A stretch of 12,940 nt of DNA from Sulfurimonas sp. UBA6792 (GTDB taxonomy: Bacteria; Campylobacterota; Campylobacteria; Campylobacterales; Sulfurimonadaceae): NCBI GenBank assembly GCA_002452425.1, contig DKFQ01000099.1, positions 1 to 12,940 of the forward strand. The letters run 5' to 3'. Made by a program: the position numbers and the translations under genes. Of the stretch, positions 7,423 to 12,940 are shown piece by piece. The notes under the pieces were generated by a model. That model was not told the DNA's origin. It searched no databases and saw nothing but the letters and a program-made list of their open reading frames with translations. Within the stretch, counting starts at the first letter, position 1. Every line of letters begins with the position of its first letter.

Positions 7423-8816
7423 GGGAGCAGCCTTTTGTAGAGTTTATGGTAGAGAAGTGCGCTTTTGTCAAAGGAGAAATCGCAACTCATATTAAAAGAT
7501 ATCATTTCCTCTTTTTTTGCGCTATCGCCATAAAGTGTAACCGCCTTCCTCACTGCTCCGATAAGCGTTTTTTTGGTCGTTTCTCTCATAACTATCCCCT
7601 GCGCACATTTAGCTCCCCTTTCATGCACGCTGTCTTTTAAGCCGCCTACCCTGTGGACTATCGGGATAGTTCCGTAGCGTGCGGCTATCATCTGGTTTAG
7701 CCCGCATGGCTCGTAAAGCGAGGGCATAAGCAAAAAGTCTCCAGATGCGTAGATACGGTGGGAGAGTGCTTCATCGTAACCGCAAAGAAATCTGAAATTT
7801 TTATACTTTTTTGTGTATGAGAGAAGCGTTTTTTTATACTCTTCATCCCCATTTGCAAGAAGCACAAAGTTTACATCCTCACTCAAAAAAGCATCAAGTG
7901 ACTCTATAAGCAGGTCAAACCCTTTTTGATGTACAAGACGGCTTATCATCACAAAAAGCGGTTTTTTTAACCCACTCAAACCAAGTTCCTTTTGAAGTGC
8001 TTTTTTGTTTTCATACTTTTTTGCAAGGTTGTCGGAGCTGTAGCAAGAGTGAAGTGCCGCATCGTTTTGCGGGTTAAAAACGCTCTCGTCTATGCCGTTT
8101 AAAATCCCCGTTAGTTTTGCTTTGTAGAGTTGCAAAAGCCCATCAAGTCCGCATCCGAACTCTTTGGTTTGTATCTCTTTTGCGTAGGTTGGGCTTACAG
8201 TCGTCAATGCGTCACCGTAAATAATGCCAGCTTTGAGAAAATTTACTTTGCCGTAAAACTCCAAAGCATCCATCTGAAAATAGCTCTCTTCAAGCCCTAC
8301 CCGCGCAAGCGAATCTCTCTCAAAAATCCCTTGATAGGCAAGATTGTGGATGCTAAAGAGCGTTTTTATCTTTAGTTTTGCCCTGCGCACCAGAAGCGGC
8401 ACAAGTGCGCTGTGCCAGTCATTTGCATGGATGATATCAGCATGGATGATTTGTGCAAGCTCCACAACGGCGGCACAAAAGAGTGCGAAACGGATATCGT
8501 TGTTTGCATAATCCCCTTTTGCATTACCGTACATTTCATTGGTCGCACTTAGTAGCGGTGCATTGACAAAGTATGTTTTGATGCCATCGTGGAGCTTTTC
8601 GTAGAGTGTTACCTCATAAAAAACACCGCCGAGGTTGACGCTAAAAGCAATATCTGTTTTCTCAAACTCCTCTTTAGGCATAAAACCATAAAGAGGCATA
8701 ATACTGCAAATATCTGCATGTTTGCCAAGAGCTTTAACAAGAGAATGCCCAACATCAGCCAGCCCGCCGCTTTTTGCATAAGGGTAAATTTCACTTGCAC
8801 AAAATAGAATTTGCAT
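7419..8816 (-). CDS. glgA: glycogen synthase GlgA (GT5), copy 2
   Basis: A 465-residue GT5 glycogen synthase, a divergent paralogue of the one at 5122-6588. All family residues are present: K15-SGGLADVG, NDWHS (132-136), H157-N158 (IHNLAYQG), R293 and K298 (SRLVHQKG), and E369-PCGLNQM. The frame could open 11 codons earlier at a GTG (8849), but GT5 proteins begin directly with a short strand such as MQILFCASEIYPYAKSGGL. The ATG at 8816 also forms a TAATG junction with the galT stop, so I take that start; the ribosome-binding site is poor (AAAGA), which suggests translation by reinitiation. The two copies differ across most of their length, so this is an old duplication or separate acquisition, not a recent repeat. 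ADP- or UDP-glucose preference cannot be read here. Confidence 0.94.
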   Translation of the reverse strand: MQILFCASEIYPYAKSGGLADVGHSLVKALGKHADICSIMPLYGFMPKEEFEKTDIAFSVNLGGVFYEVTLYEKLHDGIKTYFVNAPLLSATNEMYGNAKGDYANNDIRFALFCAAVVELAQIIHADIIHANDWHSALVPLLVRRAKLKIKTLFSIHNLAYQGIFERDSLARVGLEESYFQMDALEFYGKVNFLKAGIIYGDALTTVSPTYAKEIQTKEFGCGLDGLLQLYKAKLTGILNGIDESVFNPQNDAALHSCYSSDNLAKKYENKKALQKELGLSGLKKPLFVMISRLVHQKGFDLLIESLDAFLSEDVNFVLLANGDEEYKKTLLSYTKKYKNFRFLCGYDEALSHRIYASGDFLLMPSLYEPCGLNQMIAARYGTIPIVHRVGGLKDSVHERGAKCAQGIVMRETTKKTLIGAVRKAVTLYGDSAKKEEMISFNMSCDFSFDKSALLYHKLYKRLLP

Positions 8817-9838
8817 TAATTGTCTTTTGCATTTAAAAGAGCGGCGCACTCTTCTGGTGCTACTGGGTTTATGGTCATGCCTGTTGCTATCTCAAATCCG
8901 CCTAGCGTGTAGATGCGGGGGATGATGCGGATGGTAAAACGGTAGTTTTTCTCCAAATGCGACATGTAAGCCTCGTTTTCAAAGTTTGGGTTTAGCGGTG
9001 CGAGCATAAAGTGTATATTATAGTCAAAATCATCAAGTTGTGCGGCAAGTTTTTCAAAAACACTCTTTATGCAGTGCGCAAGTGCCGTGACATCGTCTCT
9101 TGAACATTTCTCAAGGCTTGAGATATTTTTTTTGGGTGCTATCATCACTTCAAAAGGGTATGCGCTTGCAAAAGGGCAAAATGCGGCAAAATTTCCATCA
9201 TTATAGACAACTCTTTTTTTTGCTTCTATCTCGTTATGCACGATATCTTCTACTTTTCCCCTGCCGTGGCGGTGGTAGTAGCGCATATTTTGCTCTAAAA
9301 AGTTCTGTTCGCTCTGCGGTGTTATGGGGAGTGCAAGTAGCTGTGTGTGGGGGTGTTCTTGCGTTGCGCCTGCGTCCACGCCGCTGTTTTTGAAGATGCT
9401 TAGATGGATGAGCCGTCTATCTTTTTTCAAATCATCGATGCGGATAATCATGCTTCTGAGCCAATTTTCTATATCGGCAATCTCAAGCTCTTGCATCTTG
9501 CACGCATGGCACGGGGTATCTATAAGTATCTCATGCGCTCCGACCCCAGGGATATGCTCAAAAAGCCCGTCTCTTTGGGAGAGGTCTTCAAGTTCCACCT
9601 GCACGGCTTTGTAGAGGTTGGGAACAACTCTTGTGCGCCACCCTTTGGCGTTTGGCTCATTGTGGCGTATGGCAAAAAGCTCTTTTGGAGTAAGCGACTC
9701 ATTGCCCTCGCAAAATGGACATTTGGCACTCTTAGTCTGCTCTTTACACGGTTTTGCATGCGCTCTTGGTCTGTGAAGCCTCTCTGGGGCGATGATGACA
9801 TACTCGTTATGTATGCGGTCTCGTCGTATCTCAGACAT
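8816..9838 (-). CDS. galT: GalT family nucleotidyltransferase (galactose-1-phosphate uridylyltransferase or related)
   Basis: A 340-residue HIT-superfamily GalT. Family knowledge: GalT moves UMP between UDP-glucose and hexose-1-phosphate through a uridylyl-histidine intermediate. Seen: zinc ligands C40-PFC43, H102 and H162, and active-site HPHTQ (162-166), where H164 is the nucleophile. The N-terminus RRDRIHNEYVIIAPER and the block RVVPNLYKAV (70-79) are typical. Length is close to E. coli GalT (348). No galK or galE is nearby. In this setting it could act on glucose-1-phosphate, and GalT-like ADP-glucose phosphorylases are known in plants, so the physiological substrate is open. GGAGG (9845-9849), inside the end of the upstream GH57 gene, gives a strong ribosome-binding site six bases before the ATG; the two coding regions overlap by 8 bp. 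Confidence 0.88.
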   Translation of the reverse strand: MSEIRRDRIHNEYVIIAPERLHRPRAHAKPCKEQTKSAKCPFCEGNESLTPKELFAIRHNEPNAKGWRTRVVPNLYKAVQVELEDLSQRDGLFEHIPGVGAHEILIDTPCHACKMQELEIADIENWLRSMIIRIDDLKKDRRLIHLSIFKNSGVDAGATQEHPHTQLLALPITPQSEQNFLEQNMRYYHRHGRGKVEDIVHNEIEAKKRVVYNDGNFAAFCPFASAYPFEVMIAPKKNISSLEKCSRDDVTALAHCIKSVFEKLAAQLDDFDYNIHFMLAPLNPNFENEAYMSHLEKNYRFTIRIIPRIYTLGGFEIATGMTINPVAPEECAALLNAKDN

Positions 9839-11858
9839 CGCAAACCTCCATCTGTGTTAAAAGTTCAAGGCGTGATGCAAAAGGGAGACTTAGCAGCAGC
9901 GATATCTGCTGTGCGGTGCGCTCAAAACCGCTCTCGCTCTGCGAAATCGTATTTAAGATGTAAGCGTGGAGCATACACTTTTTGTCTAAAGCGATACGGA
10001 GTGCTTTTTGTGTGTAGCTATCTTCCAAAACAAGCGTATCCACCCCGACCAAAGAGAGTCCATCGCCCACTTTTTGTCCATTTATTAGCACTTTGTCTGG
10101 GTGTGCAAAGTGAAAGTTGTACTCCACACCGTAGTGAAGTTCATGTGCATATTCGCTCTGCAACTCTAATGCTAGTGAGAAACTTTTTGTCTCAAAACTA
10201 TATTTTTTCACACAAAGAGTATCGTACTTTTTATCCAGATAGATGCCACCCTCTCGCCTAAATGCTGTGCGCCCTTCATCAAAAACAAAAGATCGGTTTG
10301 CAAAATCGCCTACTTCATGATACGAGGCTCTCTTAAACGCCTCAAACGAAAACGCCTCTGTGCTGATGTGGTCGATAAAGGAGTATTTTGGGTGCCAGTC
10401 ATAAACAAGGTCGCCTTTAAGTGTCGCATCAAGCACCGCCGCATCACTGTGGATGCTCTCAATACCCTCTTCATGCATCTTTGGCACAACCTCTTTTGGA
10501 TGCAAAATCTTCTCATGGTAAGCTTCATGGCGGCGCATCAGAGTGTTTTGCCAGTTAAATAGCTTTTCAAGTGAACCAAACTCCATCAGCTGACCGCCGT
10601 AACGAGAGCTAAAAAGCAGACTTAGCTCGCTTGTCAAAACCTTAAACTCCTCATATCCATCCATATCAACATCCAAAAATGAGGTAGCAGTTTTTTTCTT
10701 TGCAAGTGAGTTCTCAATCTCCAAAAGATATCTGTAAGCGTTGTCCCTGAGGTTTGGCAGATAAAGCCCACCAAAGACGCCATGCCATAAAACATCGTTG
10801 GTTTGGAGCTTGTAGAGTGCTTCTAAAGCCCCTTTTTTTAACTGAGCTTGATTTTTTGAGTGGTGCATCATGCGCTTGTGAATATAGTTGCTCTCATGGT
10901 ACTTGATAAAGAAATTTTTCCAAATCCCACCTTTAACAAGTGCAACCCCGTCCTTTTGAAAGTACTCATCGCCAAGACGCTCTTTGAGTGCTTCAAGAGC
11001 CAAACCTTGATGGCTTTTAAGACTCCACTCTCCCATCTCAAAGTAGGATGTGTTGTTAAGATACGCCAAACCTTTGGAGCGGTTGGTGCTAAGGTACTCT
11101 TTGTAGTGCATCGTCTCTATCTGCTCATTTGCCAGAACCGCCTCCACAAAGCCCTTTAGCCACCCTTTTTCATAAACCCACGCATGCGTCTTTGGCCAAA
11201 GCCCAAACTTCTCCAAATCATCAAATATGATAGCCGCACTATCCTCATCCTTTGCGCACTTCAAAATCGCCTCAACCGACCTCTCCACACCAAAAAATGG
11301 CAACGCATAGCGAAGAGATGCAGAGATAGGAAAGAGTGCGATTTTTTCGCCCCCCGCCTCGCTCTCATAGTAACCGTCCATAGCTCCGCCATCAAACCCA
11401 CTGCTTAAAAAATGGTAATCATCCACAACCACATACTCCAAACCGCACGCCCTAAGGTCTGGGATAACCGAACTCTCCCAAACCCTCTCAGTCAGCCACG
11501 CCCCCTTTGGCGAACTTTTAAGATTTTTTTCAAGATAGTTACTTAGTTTGTTTATCTGCGCTTGCGCATCAAGAGAGTTTATGGCACTCAAAATCGGCTC
11601 ATAATACCCTGCCCCAACCCACTCAATAGCACCTTTTTTGGTAAGATAGAGCATGTCTTCAAACACTTTTGGATGTTTGGTCTTTATCTCATTTAAGAGC
11701 CACCCGCTAGAATGCACCGCAAAACAAAATTCTGGGTAATTGCGCATCGTCGCAAAAAAAGGAGCATAACAAAGCTCTATAGCCTCCTTTACCGCATCCC
11801 CGAAATTGTCCACAGGCTGGTGCATATGCACCCCAAAGAGCAGTTTTACTTTTTTCAT
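9831..11858 (-). CDS. GH57 4-alpha-glucanotransferase / alpha-amylase-like enzyme
   Basis: A 675-residue family GH57 enzyme of the Thermococcus 4-alpha-glucanotransferase type. Motif 1 is H11-MHQP; the nucleophile is E124 in WLTERVWE; the acid/base is D213 or D214 in IFDDLEKFG; and SYFEMGEWSL (271-280) is the conserved block at the end of the catalytic part. A helical linker (about 310-450) and a C-terminal beta domain with FRREGGIY (533-540) match the accessory domains DUF1925 and DUF1926 of this type. Members transfer or hydrolyse alpha-1,4-glucan; the choice cannot be made from sequence. The ATG at 11858 has AAAGGAG five bases upstream. A GTG 20 codons earlier (11918) is possible but lacks such a site. 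No signal peptide is seen. It is the first gene after the promoter-like spacer and probably leads the glycogen operon. Confidence 0.9.
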   Translation of the reverse strand: MKKVKLLFGVHMHQPVDNFGDAVKEAIELCYAPFFATMRNYPEFCFAVHSSGWLLNEIKTKHPKVFEDMLYLTKKGAIEWVGAGYYEPILSAINSLDAQAQINKLSNYLEKNLKSSPKGAWLTERVWESSVIPDLRACGLEYVVVDDYHFLSSGFDGGAMDGYYESEAGGEKIALFPISASLRYALPFFGVERSVEAILKCAKDEDSAAIIFDDLEKFGLWPKTHAWVYEKGWLKGFVEAVLANEQIETMHYKEYLSTNRSKGLAYLNNTSYFEMGEWSLKSHQGLALEALKERLGDEYFQKDGVALVKGGIWKNFFIKYHESNYIHKRMMHHSKNQAQLKKGALEALYKLQTNDVLWHGVFGGLYLPNLRDNAYRYLLEIENSLAKKKTATSFLDVDMDGYEEFKVLTSELSLLFSSRYGGQLMEFGSLEKLFNWQNTLMRRHEAYHEKILHPKEVVPKMHEEGIESIHSDAAVLDATLKGDLVYDWHPKYSFIDHISTEAFSFEAFKRASYHEVGDFANRSFVFDEGRTAFRREGGIYLDKKYDTLCVKKYSFETKSFSLALELQSEYAHELHYGVEYNFHFAHPDKVLINGQKVGDGLSLVGVDTLVLEDSYTQKALRIALDKKCMLHAYILNTISQSESGFERTAQQISLLLSLPFASRLELLTQMEVCDV

Positions 11859-11863
11859 TTTGT

Positions 11864-11870
11864 CTCCTTT
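11864..11870 (-). promoter_or_regulatory. ribosome-binding site of the GH57 operon leader gene
   Basis: AAAGGAG on the minus strand ends five bases before the ATG at 11858. It decides the start against the upstream in-frame GTG at 11918. Confidence 0.75.
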
Positions 11871-11880
11871 ATTTGAACTA

Positions 11881-11895
11881 TCCGGAAATTCCAGA
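11881..11895. promoter_or_regulatory. 15-bp inverted repeat in the operon leader
   Basis: TCCGGAAATTCCAGA is a dyad with seven-base arms around a central A and one mismatched pair (third base). It lies between the candidate promoter (11933-11960) and the ribosome-binding site, that is, in the untranslated leader. The position suits an operator for a dimeric regulator; the arms are too short and A/T-centred for a convincing terminator. No regulator gene is in the window. Confidence 0.35.
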
Positions 11896-11932
11896 CAACT
11901 GAATTTTTTTAAGTTCACTTTTTTTTAAAATC

Positions 11933-11960
11933 ATTATTTGGTTGTTTATTCAATTGTCAA
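11933..11960 (-). promoter_or_regulatory. sigma70-type promoter of the glycogen operon
   Basis: On the minus strand a consensus TTGACA (11960-11955) is followed after 16 bases by AATAAT (11938-11933), five of six matches to TATAAT. Transcription would start near 11926, giving a leader of about 65-70 bases before the GH57 ATG. The surrounding spacer is very A/T-rich and carries no other gene. This is the best promoter match near the operon start, and no gap of useful size occurs further down the operon. Confidence 0.6.
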
Positions 11961-11992
11961 TATAGTTTTCTTTTTTATTCTATTTTGCTTTT

Positions 11993-12010
11993 TACACAAG
12001 CCATCTCTTA
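11993..12010. repeat. 18-bp imperfect direct repeat, copy B
   Basis: It matches 12240-12257 at 16 of 18 bases (minus-strand consensus TRAGAGATGGYTTGTGTA). It covers the stop codon of the small gene 12008-12238 and the bases just after it. In one frame it would still encode RWLV-stop, echoing the RWFV-stop end of the upstream GH57 protein. The offset between copies is 247 bp. Confidence 0.6.
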
Positions 12011-12238
12011 GTTTATCCCATTCTCTTGAAGTATTTCTAGGCTTTCAATATCCAATCCATCTTTTGTTTGAAGCACTTGCCGCAACTCTTTACAAGAGAG
12101 GTCAAAACTATTATATATCTTTTTTGTTTTTCGTTTAGCAATAGAAATCTTAAGGGTTGAGTAGTTTGAAAGTTTAAACTGCTTTTGTCGTCCTTGTGCG
12201 TTTTTTGAAACAATCATTTTAAACTTTTCAAAACTCAT
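12008..12238 (-). CDS. small basic hypothetical protein
   Basis: A 76-residue protein that I do not recognise. The N-terminal half is strongly basic with many Lys (SKNAQGRQKQFKLSN, ISIAKRKTKKIY) and the C-terminal half is more acidic (KDGLDIESLEILQENGIN). One Cys is present (CKEL), with no zinc motif, signal peptide or membrane segment. The ATG directly follows the TAG stop of the GH57 gene upstream with no spacer, and no strong ribosome-binding site is visible, so expression would depend on coupling to that gene. An 18-bp imperfect repeat sits on both sides of it. It could be a nucleic-acid- or polysaccharide-associated small protein, or an inserted fragment that is not expressed; nothing in the sequence decides this. 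Confidence 0.55.
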   Translation of the reverse strand: MSFEKFKMIVSKNAQGRQKQFKLSNYSTLKISIAKRKTKKIYNSFDLSCKELRQVLQTKDGLDIESLEILQENGIN

Positions 12239-12940
12239 CTACACAAACCATCTCTCACTAAAATCGCACTCTATGTCTAGCTCTAAAACCCCGAATCCTG
12301 GGAGGGTTTGTACTACTGTACCCTCTTTTAGTACCTCGAATCTTAGGGAGATTTTTTGCTCTTTTATCGCTGCTTTTTCTATCCTTACTTCCAGCCATGT
12401 GTCGTATGCCGCTTCATAGAGTATATCGCCGCTTTTGGTGGTTATGTGGCTTTTTTCTCCCATGGTTAGCTCCTCGCTAAAGTTTATGGGGTCTATGATG
12501 ATGCGGAGTTTTTCGCACTCTTTTATCGCTTTTTTGTGTGGGACAAAGGCGAAGTAGAGGTTTTGTTCGTCGTAGCCGTAGAGTATCTTTTTGATGGGGG
12601 TTTTTGGCAGATCCATGGTGGATGCGCTTTTGTGTTCGTTGATGACGCCGCTGCCTATCCACTCAAAAAATGAGCCGTGTTTGCCGCTGATGGTTGGGGA
12701 GAGAAAGGATTGCGGTTGCAGTAAAAAGTCGCTAGAGCTTCTGTTTTGGATGATGGGTTCTAGTAGGTCTTGTGGCGGTGCTACTTGCATGAGGGTGTAG
12801 ATGTCGATGAGATGTGAGCGAAAAAGAGCGTCAAACTCCAAACTAAACTCCGTAAAATGGTCATCGCCGTACCACCAAAACCAGTCCGAACACTCAGCGG
12901 CTAAAAAGTGCTTTGTAATCCTCTCTTGCGTGGCACTATC
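12239..12940 (-). CDS. GH57 family glycoside hydrolase, C-terminal part (runs off the window)
   Basis: An open frame covers the minus strand from the window edge to the TAG at 12239, giving at least 233 residues; the N-terminus and catalytic motifs lie beyond 12940. The first visible part, ECSDWFWWYGDDH (visible residues 16-28), followed by FSLEFDALFRSHL and APPQDLLEPI, is characteristic of the C-terminal region of large GH57 alpha-amylase/amylopullulanase-type proteins (COG1449). The rest is a beta-rich domain with no further motif I can name. It is distinct from the GH57 type at 9831-11858. Family members hydrolyse alpha-1,4 and sometimes alpha-1,6 bonds, so this may supply debranching for the glycogen operon downstream. 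A TTG at 12841 could open a shorter frame, but coding clearly continues upstream of it. Confidence 0.88.
   Translation of the reverse strand, partial: DSATQERITKHFLAAECSDWFWWYGDDHFTEFSLEFDALFRSHLIDIYTLMQVAPPQDLLEPIIQNRSSSDFLLQPQSFLSPTISGKHGSFFEWIGSGVINEHKSASTMDLPKTPIKKILYGYDEQNLYFAFVPHKKAIKECEKLRIIIDPINFSEELTMGEKSHITTKSGDILYEAAYDTWLEVRIEKAAIKEQKISLRFEVLKEGTVVQTLPGFGVLELDIECDFSERWFV
12240..12257. repeat. 18-bp imperfect direct repeat, copy A
   Basis: Partner of 11993-12010 in the same orientation. It covers most of the last codons of the GH57 gene (ERWFV) and part of its stop. Together the copies bracket the 76-residue gene almost exactly. Confidence 0.6.

Noticed and set aside
7257..7640. 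Plus-strand open frame of 127 codons over the kinase/glycogen synthase junction
   Set aside because: It is antisense to two clear genes, has no recognisable domain and lacks a start signal.
8817..8849. GTG at 8849 as the start of glycogen synthase copy 2
   Set aside because: The extra 11 residues have no counterpart in GT5 proteins, and the TAATG arrangement with galT favours 8816.
9404..10261. Long plus-strand open frame of 285 codons, antisense to galT and the GH57 gene
   Set aside because: It lies fully over two genes with strong family motifs on the other strand, crosses their junction, has no ribosome-binding site and encodes a low-complexity, family-less protein. It is a by-product of codon use.
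11859..11918. GTG at 11918 as the start of the GH57 enzyme
   Set aside because: The added 20 residues are not GH57-like and would include the leader dyad and the good ribosome-binding site serving the ATG at 11858. The candidate promoter would also leave almost no leader.

Overview
The window looks like a chromosomal segment of a Campylobacterota (epsilonproteobacterial) organism, most like Sulfurimonas and its relatives. The grounds are moderate to low GC with A/T-rich spacers, a DUF2156 protein plus RimI-like GNAT beside mgtE, a tRNA-Gln of the kind used in transamidation, and a glycogen cluster relying on GH57 enzymes. The assignment comes from recognising the protein families, not from a search.

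Layout. Positions 1-25 are the 3' end of a tRNA whose identity is cut off. A complete tRNA-Gln(UUG) lies on the minus strand at 213-287. A plus-strand operon of three genes follows (475-3239): a DUF2156 GNAT-fold protein, a RimI-like acetyltransferase overlapping it by 4 bp, and the magnesium channel/transporter mgtE. From 3236 to 11858 the minus strand carries a tightly packed glycogen/alpha-glucan operon, in transcription order: GH57 4-alpha-glucanotransferase/amylase, GalT-family nucleotidyltransferase, glycogen synthase (copy 2), ROK-family sugar kinase, glycogen synthase (copy 1), glgB branching enzyme. Junctions are an 8-bp overlap, a 1-bp TAATG overlap, a 4-bp ATGA overlap, a 9-bp gap and a final 4-bp ATGA overlap. 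mgtE and glgB converge and their stop codons share bases. Upstream of a promoter-like spacer (11859-12007) lie a small lysine-rich hypothetical gene and the C-terminal part of a second GH57 enzyme, which runs off the right edge.

How the genes may work together. The two GT5 synthases would elongate alpha-1,4-glucan and GlgB would branch it. The GH57 enzymes would remodel or degrade the polymer, the ROK kinase would return released glucose to glucose-6-phosphate, and the GalT-like protein would exchange nucleotidyl groups on hexose-1-phosphates. No glgC, glgP or GH13-type debranching enzyme is in view, so sugar-nucleotide supply and phosphorolysis must be encoded elsewhere or done differently.

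I see no mobile element, phage, CRISPR array or defence system. The least ordinary points are the doubled glycogen synthase, the GalT homologue in a glycogen operon, and a small gene at the 3' end of the second GH57 gene bounded by an imperfect 18-bp direct repeat.
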